Below, in pieces: positions 1-10,930 of a stretch of 64,000 bases of DNA. Origin of the DNA: Fremontodendron californicum (taxonomy: Eukaryota; Streptophyta; Magnoliopsida; Malvales; Malvaceae); NCBI GenBank assembly GCA_030761205.1, contig JAULJL010000011.1, forward strand, positions 16,792,501 to 16,856,500. Reading direction: 5' to 3'. The notes beneath the pieces were generated by a model. That model was given only the letters and a program-made list of their open reading frames with translations, did not search any database and had not been told where the DNA came from. The number at the start of each line of letters is the position of its first letter. Positions within the stretch are counted from its first letter, which is position 1. Made by a program: the position numbers and the translations under genes.

Positions 1-609
1 CCATACCTGCAAACTGTTCTAGGTCCAAACCAGTATCCCCACCCTACCATGGTCCAATCGTCCATTGGGACGACCACTACGGGATTCCTGAATCCCACTC
101 CATCGTTACCATCTACCAGTTCATACTATTTCCCTCATCAATCACCTTATCCAGTACCTGGGATAGGAACCTCGAGCTATGTACAACCTCCAAAGGCCCC
201 GTGTCCAAATCCGTACCCTTACCATGCTGTTCCACCACATCCCCATGTAAACACTCCGGTTCGAACCTTAGTGCCACCACCAAGTGCCCCAACTCCTAGG
301 CCATGTGTGACTAAGAAACGATCCCAGAATAAGACCCAAATGCATTTTGATCCCATTCCAATCAGCTACCAAGAGCTCCTCCCTATACTGATCCAAAATC
401 ACATGGTTGCCTGTGTCCCATTGAAACCCCTGTTACCACCATATCCAATGTGGTATAATCCAAATGAAAGATGTGATTATCACTGTGGAATTGTTGGCCA
501 TAGCATCGAAGATTGTATAGCAGTCAAAAGGAAAGTGCAAGCTCTCATAGATGCCAAGTGGTTGGATCCAACGACACTGATTGATAAAGGACTGGGAAAA
601 CGCCATTAG
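1..609 (+). CDS. Short gag-like protein, C-terminal part (open at left edge)
   Basis: The frame is open from base 1, so the first ATG at 49 is probably internal. The protein is rich in Pro, Tyr and Ser and ends in a zinc-knuckle-like motif of the form C-x2-H-x5-H-x4-C (CDYHCGIVGHSIEDC) followed by a basic helix-like tail. The knuckle variant is the one used by Tat/Ogre Gag proteins. No capsid-like region is seen here, and the homologous stretch in element C (52872-53802) also lacks one, having a short charged helix region, a Pro-rich linker and the knuckle. It is therefore best read as a reduced Gag paralogue placed upstream of the full gag at 1440. Role unknown; RNA binding is an inference from the knuckle. 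Confidence 0.65.
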   Translation, partial: PYLQTVLGPNQYPHPTMVQSSIGTTTTGFLNPTPSLPSTSSYYFPHQSPYPVPGIGTSSYVQPPKAPCPNPYPYHAVPPHPHVNTPVRTLVPPPSAPTPRPCVTKKRSQNKTQMHFDPIPISYQELLPILIQNHMVACVPLKPLLPPYPMWYNPNERCDYHCGIVGHSIEDCIAVKRKVQALIDAKWLDPTTLIDKGLGKRH

Positions 610-1439
610 GATTGGGAGATTTACAGCATTGAAGTGGAAAGACTTCGGTCTTATATGATGTAATAGGATTTCACTTTTTCAGTAGCCGGCTCTTATAGCC
701 TTAGGATGCTAGGAAGAATAAAGTGCTTGTAAAGACAGTTTTAACTACTGCTCAAATTTTGTAAAACATGGTTTATACCATTGTGAACATTGATATGGGA
801 ATGAATTGATTATGTTTCAAATTAATGAGAGGTTGATGATTAAGTTCCTCCGATTCTTATTTCCTCCGTGATATCTCCCCCTTTGCATTTTGCATCCCAT
901 CAATTATTTGTCAGGTTGCATTCATGCATTCGTAATCAGCATGATTTTTCTGTATATATCTATGCATTAATTTGCTTATTACATACATCATGATTAGCAT
1001 TAGGTCACATTCATGACACACATGGTTAGCATGATTTTCTTTGTATATACTCTATATCAATCATTCATTGTTTGCATGTATCATAATTGACACCGTGTTG
1101 CATTCATACGATATACGATCATTCATTGGGAAACATGCTAAAATGCACATGATCAGTCATTGCATATATCCATGTGTTGATTTGTTTATTCTTTGTTTGC
1201 AACATGTTGGCATTGTGATTGCATTTATCACATATATGGTCAGCATGTTTCCATTGTACATATCCATACATCATATTGTTTAGGCTTCACATGCATGAAA
1301 TTGCATTCATGGCTCATTCATCATGACATACATTTGGGGGAAATAAAATAGAAGTTGGCTTGGCTTTAGGAGTCTTTGAAAGAATTTCCATTTCAAATCA
1401 GAAGAAGTACTGAGTACACTTTTAATACAGGCCGGTGCT
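610..1439 (+). other. Spacer between the two gag-like ORFs, with a 3' splice-site-like end
   Basis: Non-coding, T-rich, with many scattered CATGCAT/TCATTCAT-type words. It ends in TTTAATACAG at 1421-1430, a good plant 3' splice-site-like sequence, ten bases before the gag ATG at 1440. Element C keeps the same arrangement (53803-54632). An intron removing the upstream short gag would let the full gag be made from a spliced transcript; this is inference. Confidence 0.45.
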
Positions 1440-2855
1440 ATGGAGGATGAACAAGTTGCCCGAATGGAAAAAATGGAAAGGGAACAGAGAGAATTGCGAG
1501 AACAGCTAGCAAAATCTCAAGCAGAATCTAAGGATCAGATGACTAAACTGATGGAGCTAATGTCTGCTGTAATGAAGGGAAAAGGATACACCGAAAACTT
1601 TGTCGCCGGAGAAGGGTTAGAGGTACAAAAGGGCCAAGATGAGGTAGCAATAAGTGATGCCCAGAACACTGTTAACCCCGTCAATGTCCTAAAATCAGAT
1701 GATCCGGCTGAACAGGCAAAGTTGAAAAGGGTTGCAGTAAATGAGGTTGAGTTGGCAGATTCCCAAGGGAAATATCAGTTGTTAGATGAAAGGCTCCGGG
1801 CAATAGAAAGAAAAGATGTATTCGGGAGTGTGGAGGCGAAAGAACGATGCTTGGTCCTCGATTTAGTCATTTCTCCTAAGTTCAAGATCCCTGACTTTGT
1901 GAAATATGACGGGACGACCGATCCATCAGCCCACATCACTATGTTCTGCCGAAAGATGACAAGTCAGATAGATAATGATAAGCTTTTGATTCACTGCTTT
2001 CAGGATAGCCTCAGCGGGTCCGCAATTAGGTGGTATAGTCAGTTGAGCAAGGATCAGATTCGCTCTTGGAATGATTTGGCTGGGGCTTTTCTAAACCAGT
2101 ACAAGCATATGACCGACAGGACACTTGATCGTCTCACTTTGCAAAATATGGAGAAAAAAGCTACTGAGAGCTTCAAAGAATATGCACAACGGTGGATGAG
2201 CCTGGCTGCCCAAGTACAACCGCCCTTGACACAAAAGGAAATCACTATCCTTTTTGTGAATACACTGCAGGCCCCGTACTATGACAGACTCGTCGGCAAT
2301 GCTTCGAAGAATTTTGTGGACATGGTAATTTCAGGGGAGATGATTGAGAATGCTATCAAGAATGGGAAACTTGAAAGAGAAGGAACATCCAATACCGAGA
2401 GAAATAAGGCACCAAAAAAGAAAGAGGAAGATGTCCAAACTATGGAAGATTTCATCCCATATTCCCAATTTCCCTCATACCAATCATGTTACCCTACTGA
2501 GGTATCTCCAAGCCTTTATCCTTACCTACCTACCCAAACACCTAATCCTATACCAGCCCTTGCAACAAGGCCTACTTCTAGAAAACGACCGCGAGAAAAT
2601 CAAGAAAGAATTCCAATCCCCATCCCTGACTTACTGCCATTACTAATAAAGAATCAGTACCTTACCCCGGTACCTTTGAAAATAGCTCCGAATCCATCAG
2701 CAAGGAGTTATGACCCTGACAGCAAGTGTGATTATCACCTAGGGGTAGTTGGGCATTCAACTGAAAAATGCAGACAACTGAAGGAAATGATTGAAAGTTT
2801 TATCCGTGATGGTATTTTGACACCGGAGCTTATCGATCAATGGAAGGCCACTTAG
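1440..2855 (+). CDS. gag: Gag polyprotein of element A (intact)
   Basis: Structural Gag of a Tat/Ogre-type element, expected to build cytoplasmic virus-like particles and bind genomic RNA. The 471-residue frame is intact. Residues 1-45 form a charged coiled-coil-like helix. Residues about 150-310 match the retrotransposon gag (capsid) domain, with the family hallmark of an aromatic run near SAIRWYSQLS and a following ESFKEYAQRW helix. A Pro-rich linker leads to a CHHC knuckle at about 430-444 (CDYHLGVVGHSTEKC). The start ATG follows an acceptor-like TTTAATACAG. No protease follows in frame, so processing would need enzymes from an autonomous relative. The decayed homologue in element C (54633-56049) supports the frame and start. 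Confidence 0.85.
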   Translation: MEDEQVARMEKMEREQRELREQLAKSQAESKDQMTKLMELMSAVMKGKGYTENFVAGEGLEVQKGQDEVAISDAQNTVNPVNVLKSDDPAEQAKLKRVAVNEVELADSQGKYQLLDERLRAIERKDVFGSVEAKERCLVLDLVISPKFKIPDFVKYDGTTDPSAHITMFCRKMTSQIDNDKLLIHCFQDSLSGSAIRWYSQLSKDQIRSWNDLAGAFLNQYKHMTDRTLDRLTLQNMEKKATESFKEYAQRWMSLAAQVQPPLTQKEITILFVNTLQAPYYDRLVGNASKNFVDMVISGEMIENAIKNGKLEREGTSNTERNKAPKKKEEDVQTMEDFIPYSQFPSYQSCYPTEVSPSLYPYLPTQTPNPIPALATRPTSRKRPRENQERIPIPIPDLLPLLIKNQYLTPVPLKIAPNPSARSYDPDSKCDYHLGVVGHSTEKCRQLKEMIESFIRDGILTPELIDQWKAT

Positions 2856-5756
2856 CCCTAAATCAATTTCTTTCAGGGTTTTAGGGGGAGAATTACTACC
2901 TTTGAAGGATGTCAATAGGAGCATTTTTGACGCATGTAGTTTTATACACTGTGATGATGAAAGCACTTGTCTCATGTTAACATCTACATGAATTAAATGA
3001 ATTTTAAATGCTTTGTGTTTGTTGTGTTTTAAATAAACGTGAATTTACAAAAACAAGCATTAAGGAAGTTTTAATAATGGATAGTCTCAAGAAGATTGAT
3101 GATCAGTGTTAGAAATGACCCAACACCATCCCCCTCTTTTTTGGGCTTCTCTATACCTAAACCTTGAATCAATAACACTTGAAAGACCTAATGCTTCAAG
3201 GAAAAATGAATGAAAAAAGAGAAGCATTGTCATTGCAAAATAAGCAAGGATGTAAATCCTAGTCTAGGCTATGAACAAAGGAATAAACTTTTTGAAATTT
3301 TTTGAATTCCTTGAAAATCAAACAAATGAGACATTCTTTCAAGAATCCAGATTTTGATAATTTGGTGTGTGTCAGGATTGTGCTAAAACCATTCATGACC
3401 TTTCCCAATGACCACAAAACACTAATTGCCCAGACATCACTTCATGATTGACACCTTGGGGCACAATGATTAAACTAGATTATCCCTTGTCCCAGAGAAA
3501 ACCTGCTTTTGGGTCATGTTTTCCTTGTCTCTTCAAAGAACTCAGATTGGAAACTCAGCCTTTTCAAAACAGACCTAGACTTGCCATGTTCCTCGTTGAT
3601 ACAAATTCGCATGGATAATCAAATTGGGGCATCATATGTGGAAATGATGGATACATAGTGAAGAAGGATGGGCTAATGCATGAATCATTGGGGGCATGCA
3701 ACGAAAAAAACAAAAAAAAAAGAAAAAAAAAGAAAAAGAAAAATCATGATATCATGCATATGAGAATTCGGATGATTCCAAAGTGCAAAATGAAATTCTG
3801 AATATCTATTTCCCCTGAGGATTGCTTTTCAATGAGAATATTTGGGCTTGATATGATGAATGGCCATCTTTCATATCCATTTCACAAGAAAAAAATTATT
3901 ATCCATAGTCACCCCTTTTGAGCCAAAAGAATTCTTAATTCTTTGAACCCTGATCAAGGATTACCCTCTACACTGGGGGGCAAATGCGAGGAAAGATCTT
4001 TTCAAAGATCATTGAGAAATGAGTGACAGCTCAGGGACAGACACAAAGCAAATGGAGCCCCGAATAAATACGGGCGCACTCTGTCAAAGAAAAAAAGAAG
4101 AGGAAAAGATGACGAAATGAAAGCCAAGAAAAACAAACAAAAAACACAATAAAAAAATGTGTGTGAAAGACATGGCAAATTGAAAGCCAAAATCAAGGAA
4201 GAAAAAGAGCAAAATCAAAAAGAAAGAAATGTCCAAGAAGAGACACATGCTTCAAAGAAAATCCTCTTCAAGAAAGGATCCTTGATCTGATTACCCTCAA
4301 ACACATATTTTGGGCCTATTTATCCTTTCTTTCTGAATCCTGAGCCATGGCCTACATTACGTGCTTTAAAAGTCCATTTTGATCAAGCATGAATGTTTAA
4401 TTTGAAGGGTTTTCCTCAGATTTTATCCCATCTTATCAAATTCTCATTTCACTAAGGAAGAATTTAGAATTCTCAAGTGCATGGTAAAAAAAAAAAAGAG
4501 AAAAATTGAAAAGAATGGGACTCTAGGGCGAAAACCCAAAAAAACGGGTGGTCTAGAGTAGAATGGGAATTTTCGATGCCATCGATGATAGTGCCGATAC
4601 CCCAAAAGAAAAGATCTTATTAAAGGAGTGGTCATCGAGGAACATCTAGGAATTCCTGAACCCCCCAAATTGTCAGCTCTCATTCGGAGGATTGTCTTCA
4701 AAAACTGAAACTTTGTTCCCAAGATTAAACTTTCCGGTTTAAACATCCCAGCCAATCTTGATGCTTGACAAAATGCCTTGATATGGAAACTAAAAGAATG
4801 TTGAATTTGTTTGGTTCTCAATGAATTCATGATTTATAAAACCTGTTCCATTTGTGAGCCTAGAAGGGATATACATTTTTGTCATGAAGTTTTCCTGGAA
4901 AAGCCAGAATCTTGTTATACCAAGCCTTGCCAATCCAGTTGAAAAAACCCAGATTGATACTTAGAGAAATTTCTAACAATGATCATCAGTCTTCAAAAGA
5001 TTTGTACATCACACATTGTGGGGTTAATATTTTTTGTTCAGAAGTTTTCAAAATACGAAAACAAATAAAAAGATTTTTTTGAAATACCCATTTTGATGTT
5101 GGCATGAGACAAGGATTTTTCTAACTCAAAGGTGTAGAACTGCCAGGATAGGTCTTGACTTCCAGATATGAGAAGAAGAAATAGAACCCGGTTCAGATCT
5201 CTGTTGATGAAAGTTTGAAAAACTGTTGGGGCAAAGAGAATAGCCAAAATGAATTGAAGATATACTCTGATTTGAAGAGGAAAAATGAATTTGAAAGGCT
5301 AAGCCAAAGTCTAGAAAAACAGCCGGGGGCACTTGCATCACTCATGAGCACTCATCTCTTTATCGAGCTTTTGCATCTGCACAGTGTCGGCAAGCATTTG
5401 CATCATTCATGGGTATTTGCATTGGCATTATTCCATAAGCATCTGTATTTTACCTTTACATTTACATTCTTCATGGAATTCGTATTTGTGTCATCTCAAG
5501 CAATTGCATCATTTCTAGAATCATTGCATTTTCATTACTGTGTGGTAATTGTAGTTACACCATTCATAAACCAGTTACATGAACACAATTAGTAGGGGCA
5601 TCTGCATCATGAAACATGGGCATCAATCCAAGTCATTTACATTTGCATTAAAGACATTTGCACCAGTTTAAGTCATTTCGTGTCTTATTCAACACCTGCA
5701 TCTGCATCAAAAAGCATTCGCATCTTCTCAAAATCGTTAGGGTAATTTTCAACAAT
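2856..5756 (+). other. Long non-coding 3' region of element A
   Basis: No credible coding sequence: open frames are short and not conserved in element C, which carries a close copy at 56050-58940. A-rich simple sequence lies at about 3705-3740. From about 3750 to 4440 the sequence resembles the region just after integrase in element B (43600-44190), including the shared stretch around a ttCCCCTGAG-type motif. From 5340 to 5740 it turns into a degenerate GCATTTGCATCA-rich stretch before the tandem block. This is the segment that replaces pol in the non-autonomous family. Confidence 0.7.
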
Positions 5757-7020
5757 TATTCAAAGAACATTTTTAAGACCTCCGGGCATAATTTTTCAAA
5801 TCACAGGTAAGACCTCCGGGCAATATCTTTAAGACCTCCGGGCAACATCTTTAAGACCTCCGGGCATAACTTTTTTCAGGGGTAAGGCCTCCGGGCACTA
5901 TTCTTAAGACATCCGGGCATCATTTTTAAAGTCGCATACAGCGCATTTCTTCCAAATCACGGGTAAGGCCTCCGGGCACCATTCTTAAGACCTCCGGGCA
6001 TCATTTTTAAAGTCGCATACAGCGCATTTCTTCGAAATTATGGGTAAGGCCTCCGGGCACCATTCTTAAGACCTCCGGGCATCATTTTTAAAGTCGCATA
6101 CAGCGCATTTCTTCCAAATCACGGGTAAGGCCTCCGGGCACCATTCTTAAGACCTCCGGGCATCATTTTTAAAGTCGCATACAGCGCATTTCTTCCAAAT
6201 CACGGGTAAGGCCTCCGGGCACCATTCTTAAGACCTCCGGGCATCATTTTTAAAGTCGCGTACAGCGCATTTCTTCCAAATTATGGGCAAGGCCTCCGGG
6301 CACCATTCTTAAGACCTCCGGGCATCATTTTTAAAGTCGCATACAGCGCATTTCTTCCAAATTATGGGTAAGGCCTCCGGGCACCATTCTTAAGACCTCC
6401 GGGCATCATTTTTAAAGTCGCATACAGCGCATTTTTTTCAAATCACAGGTAAGACCTCCGGGCACCAATTTTTAAGACCTCCGGGCACCATTTTAAGACC
6501 TCCGGGCATAATTTTTCAAATCACAGGTAAGACCTCCGGGCAACATCTTTAAGACCTCCGGGCATAACTCTTTTTTTCAGGGGTAAGGCCTATGGGCACC
6601 ATTTTTAAGACCTCCGGGCATAATTTTTCAAATCACAGGTAAGACCTCCGGGCAACATCTTTAAGACCTCCGGGCATTATTTTTTTTAGGAGTAAGACCT
6701 CCGGGCACTAATTTTTAAGACCTCCGGGCATAATTTTTTTCAAATCATAGGTAAGACCTCTGGGCAACATCTTTAAGACCTCCGGGCATAACTTTTTTCA
6801 GGGGTAAGACCTCCGGGCACCAATTTTTAAGACCTCCGGACATAATTTTTCAAATCACAGGTAAGACCTCCGGGCAACATCTTTAAGACCTCCGGGCATA
6901 ACTTTTTTTCAGGGGTAAGACCTCCGGGCACCAATTTTTAAGACCTCCGGGCACCAATTTTTAAGACCTCCGGGCACCATTTTAAGACCTTCGGGCACCA
7001 ATTTTAAAGCCCTTCGAGCA
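5757..7020 (+). repeat. Tandem-repeat block based on AAGACCTCCGGGCA
   Basis: Several dozen copies of a 14-base core AAGACCTCCGGGCA (variants AAGGCCTCCGGGCA and TTCGGGCA) are separated by short A/T-rich spacers. Copies are grouped into higher-order units: 81 bp in the centre (separate entry) and longer units on the flanks. Related blocks with the same core lie at the same place in element B (45241-45610) and element C (58945-59625). Tat-lineage elements are known for such hypervariable repeats in the 3' untranslated region. Confidence 0.9.
5928..6494 (+). repeat. 81-bp higher-order tandem repeat, seven copies
   Basis: The word AAAGTCGCATACAGCGC (one copy reads GCGTAC) begins at 5928, 6009, 6090, 6171, 6252, 6333 and 6414, exactly 81 bp apart each time. 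Each unit contains one GGCCTCCGGGCACC and one GACCTCCGGGCATC core. Units are nearly identical, so the array amplified recently compared with the flanking cores. The 81-bp unit is not seen in the element B or C blocks. Confidence 0.95.
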
Positions 7021-7387
7021 TAAATTTTTCTTTTGAAATCGAATTCATTCCCTTAAGACGAATCGAGCCTTGTTTAGGCAGGGAATTCAATTTAAGGACA
7101 AAATCTTCAATTTATTGTTTTTAAAAAAAATGAAAAAAGAGAAAATAGAAAAAAAATAAAAAAAAATAAAAAAAAAAATAAAAATAAAAAAAAAGGAAAA
7201 AAGAAAAAAGAAAAAAGAAGAAAGAAGAAAAAAATGAAAAAATGAAAAATAGAAAATGAAAAAAATTAAAATGAAAGAGAAACCCCTTTCCCTTTCCTTC
7301 ACATGTGATGTCACTGACCGTACAAAATTAGTGTCGGTTTATCTTTGCCTGATTCCTGATTCTCAGCAATAGCCAAAGAGGGGCAGC
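7021..7387 (+). promoter_or_regulatory. Purine-rich tract and polypurine tract before the 3' LTR
   Basis: A long A/G-only stretch runs from about 7105 to 7270. The immediate LTR-flanking tract is AGCCAAAGAGGGGCAGC (7371-7387), ending at the TG of the LTR at 7388. The same tract precedes the element C 3' LTR at 59938. It is the expected plus-strand primer (PPT). Confidence 0.75.
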
Positions 7388-8079
7388 TGTAGACACCTAA
7401 TTTTGTCCGGACCACTAAACAGGTATGTTTTCTTCCCATATTGATGTTCCCAAGTGTAAAAAGACTGTTTTCATCCTGCAGGTGGTACTCCGAGACTTAG
7501 TTTAAGAGGGCGAGCACAAAAAGTCAAACTTGAAAAAAAGTCAACCCCGAAAAAGTCAACCCCGAAAAAGTCAACCCCAGAAAGTCAACTACTGAAAAAG
7601 TCAACCCACTTTCAAAATCAAGATTTTAAGTTCAATTGAAAAATGGCGAAAGAATTTTGATAATCCGAGGTCTACATTGAAAGATATGGAGTTCGGAAGT
7701 TGGGATTTGGAGATTCACTAGAAAGGAAACCCTAATCCGAGAAATTTGGGGAAAAGTGCTTAAACGATCAAACTGGTCGAAATTGAAGGTTCCAAATGAA
7801 AGATAAGCACTGACTACGGGCAATGGAGAAGTCACTTGCAAGAAAAACCGAAAAAAAGTCAATCCGGGAGAAAACCGAGAATTAGGGTTTTTAGTGGATT
7901 TCTGTGAAATCGGGAAGAATCACAGAAATGGCCCGACTTGGTAAGACCAAAGCCCCCAATGGATGAGGAATGATTAAAAAGGATGGCCCAAGGCTCAGAT
8001 TGAAGAAAATCTGAAAATCGGACTTGTTTTGAGCAAAACCGGGTTTCGGAGGTTAAAGGGCAAAATTGGAAAATTTTGG

Positions 8080-8560
8080 GAAAAATAGCAAATGGACTCC
8101 AAAAATTATGGAAAATTTGTCAATCTCATTCTTAAATCATTTGAAAGAGATTGGTAAAAGAAAATCTTGATTCCGAGTTCGTTTGCAAAATGGTCAAATC
8201 TCGGGCTTCTTATGCAGTAATTCAAAAAGATAAATCCCGGAAAAATAGCAAATGGACTCCAAAAATTCTGAAATTTGGTAAATCTCATTTTTAAATTATT
8301 TGGAAGAGATTGGCGAAAGAAAATCTTGATTCCGAGTTCATTTGCAAAATGGCTAAATCCCGAGCTTCCTATGCAGTAATTCAAGCCGATAAATCCCGAA
8401 AAAATACCAAATGAGCTCCAAAAATTACGAAAACTTCCAGATCACACTTTTTAATTATTTTGAAGATATTGGTGAAGAAAAATCTTGATTTGGAGCTCGT
8501 TTAAAAAATGGTAAAAAGTAGGGGCATAAAAGGACATTTTGGGAAGAAAAAATCCAAATA
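8080..8560 (+). repeat. 159-bp subrepeats in the 5' part of the Ogre LTRs
   Basis: A unit containing AGTTCGTTTGCAAAATGG recurs at 159-bp spacing: 8178 and 8337 here, 46398, 46557 and 46716 in the middle LTR, 18081 and 18240 in the truncated LTR. Each unit also has AAATAGCAAATG and TTTTTAAATTATTTGGAAGAG words. Degenerate further units follow. Minus-strand reading frames across these units are repeat artefacts. Confidence 0.85.
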
Positions 8561-8917
8561 AATAGCAAACGGACTCGGATAATTTTGAAAACTTCCAGAA
8601 CTCAATATTTTATTATTTTGGAAGTATTAAAAAAATAAAAATTGAATTTGGAGTCCGTTTGATATTTACTTGCATCCGGGGGGCAAAATGGTCATTTCAC
8701 CCAAGCAACCGAAAAGGGCTTCTTTGGGCCTTTCAAAAATCAGAGCTGGGCTGGAAAAGAGAAGTGCTGGCCTGCCCAAGCCCAAAGGAAGGAGGAAGCT
8801 TAGGATTTTTTCAATCAAGTGATTAAAAATCAAGAGTTAAGTTAGAGATTTTCATTTTTGAGCCTAAGTCCCAATCCCACATCCCTTTGTAATGTCAAGC
8901 CAAGGAGGTGCTCACCT

Positions 8918-8925
8918 TATAAATA
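8918..8925 (+). promoter_or_regulatory. Candidate LTR TATA box
   Basis: TATAAATA sits about 1.5 kb into the LTR, about 100 bp upstream of the 36-bp array. It would place the transcription start near 8950. The surrounding 8790-9245 segment is specific to this LTR copy; the middle LTR has unrelated sequence here. Confidence 0.45.
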
Positions 8926-9021
8926 AGGAGTCTTGGCCTTTGGTTGAAATCACCCACTACCCCTTGTGAGATAGTCTATACACTTGTATTAGGATTATCC
9001 GGGTGGTGAGTCATAGTGTTT

Positions 9022-9237
9022 TACTCTGAGGGTTCGTAGCTTAATCCGTTCAAAAGCTACTCTGAGGGTTTGTAGCTTAATCCGTTCAAAAGCTACTCTG
9101 AGGGTTTGTAGCTTAATCCGTTCAAAAGCTACTCTGAGGGTTCGTAGCTTAATCCGTTCAAAAGCTACTCTGAGGGTTCGTAGCTTAATCCGTTCAAAAG
9201 CTACTCTGAGGGTTTATAGCTTAATCCGTTCAAAAGC
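9022..9237 (+). repeat. 36-bp tandem repeat, six copies, within the LTR
   Basis: Units of the form TACTCTGAGGG..CGTAGCTTAATCCGTTCAAAAGC repeat six times at an exact 36-bp period with only single-base changes (CGTAGC/TGTAGC/TATAGC), then break into TACTTGGTGAG. Not present in the other LTRs of the window. Confidence 0.95.
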
Positions 9238-10290
9238 TACTTGGTGAGTTTTCATTTTAAAATAATGTTTCTTATTCTTCCTTCATTTCCTTTCTTAAGT
9301 ATATTTTTTTTTACATTTTGTTTTTATAATAAACTCACCATGGCCAAATGGCCTACATTATTTATTTTAAGTTGTTGTTTTTGATTCATTTTACCATATT
9401 GTTTATGCTATTTTCTTTATTTTTGATGTTTTAAATATTATGTTATTTCATGTTCTTAAGTTATATTTAATTTGGTTGCTTTATTTGTTGCCATTTATGT
9501 CTTAGATATCATGTTTTTGCATTTTTAATTTTCTGTTTTCATGTTGTTTAAATTTGAGCATGTTTTAGAGTTAGCATATTAAGTGTTTGTGAAAATGCTT
9601 ATGTGATTCTTTGCATGATTCTTGTTTTATATCTTAGTGAGCATGTTTTAGATTTGGTATATTAGGTGTTTGTGAAAATGCTTGTGTGATTTTTGTGTTA
9701 TGACTTAGTTTTTCATACTAGCATACCAAGTGTTTGTGAAAATGCCATGCTTGTTGAAGCTTGGGGCCATTTGGCTACTCCATGTGTTTTGCATTGTGTG
9801 TTGTATTTTTGTCATGCTAGTTGTTAGGTTTTTGCATTTGCATGATATTTGGTTGGATTTTTGAATTAAGCATGCCTTGTGTTTGTGAAAATGCCATGCA
9901 TGTCTTAGGTCTAGGTTACATTAAATGCCATGCAAGTTCATGTTAGGTCTAGGCCATATTATTTATGTCATGCATTTTCCTTACATTTAGGTTTAGATCC
10001 ATGCATTTCATGCATTATGTTTGCTGCATTGTTTCATGCATTTCATGTTCATGCCACTTGAATAATGACTTGAGCCAATTAATGGTTCAAAGTCATGCTC
10101 TCTTGAGCACACTTGTGGAAAATTAAGTTTGTCAAATTGATTATTCTACCTTTGTGATTTTTTTTACTTAGCCAATTTTTATCTAACTTTCAAAAAGTCC
10201 TAGCTACTGCTTTCAAGTCATTTTATGAGTTTCAAATATTTTTATTTTTATTTTTAAATGATTTTATCAAAGACAAAAAAAATGTGTTGG

Positions 10291-10930
10291 CAAAGCAGTT
10301 TTTTTTTCCACCAAAAACTCGTACATCTTTGATTTTTCTGGGAATTCATCTTTGATCAGAAAATTAAGCCGATTTTTTATCGTGTAGTTTTACATGTCCT
10401 GAGTCTCCAGTAATGTTTTCAGAATTTTTGGAATTTTTAGAAATAGGGTAAAAAATCGTGGATTAAAACTGGACAGTGGAGTCAGAATTGAATTTAAAGA
10501 AAAACAAAGCAGTTTTTTCTCCTCCAAAAACTCGTACATCTCTGATTTTTCTGGGAATTCATTTTTGATCAGAAAATTAAGCCGATTTTTTATCGTGTAG
10601 TTTTACATGTCCTGAGTCTCCAGTAATTTTTTCAGAATTTTTGGAATTTTTAAAAATAGGGTAAAAAATCGTGTATTAAAACTGGACAGTGGAGTCAGAA
10701 TTGAATTTAAAGAAAAACAAAGCAGTTTTTTTCTCCTCCAAAAACTCATATATCTCTGATTTTTCTGGGAATTCATCTTTGATTCGAAAATTAAGCCGAT
10801 TTTTTCTCGTGTAGTTTTACATGTCCTGAGTCTCTAGTATGTTTTTCAGAATTTTTGGAAATTTTAAAAATAGGGTAAAAAATCGTGGATTAAAACTGGA
10901 CAGTGGAGTCAGAATTGAATTTAAAGAGAA
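10291..10930 (+). repeat. 213-bp tandem triplication within the LTR
   Basis: Three copies start at CAAAGCAG at 10291, 10505 and 10718. Each carries CCAAAAACTC, a TTTTCTGGGAATTCAT word, the CATGTCCTGAGTCTC word and AAAACTGGACAGTGGAGTC. The middle LTR (from 48930) has this unit in a different arrangement, so the triplication is a private expansion of this LTR. Confidence 0.9.

Noticed and set aside
5215..5592. 125-codon ORF in element A, matched at 58421-58732
   Set aside because: The encoded frames are His/Leu-rich products of GCATTTGCATCA repeats and diverge by frame-breaking indels between the two copies.
5757..7020. CRISPR-like array of regularly spaced short repeats
   Set aside because: Spacers are themselves repeated A/T-rich words, the host is a plant, and the block sits at the 3' end of an Ogre-type element.
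7087..7314. Minus-strand ORF of Phe/Ile-rich protein
   Set aside because: Direct translation of a purine-only tract; low complexity. The same holds for 59673-59864.
8106..8384. Minus-strand ORFs repeating NYCIG..GF.HFANEL
   Set aside because: They follow the 159-bp LTR subrepeats and recur at 18009-18287 and 46392-46763 as a consequence of DNA repetition; no start or codon bias.
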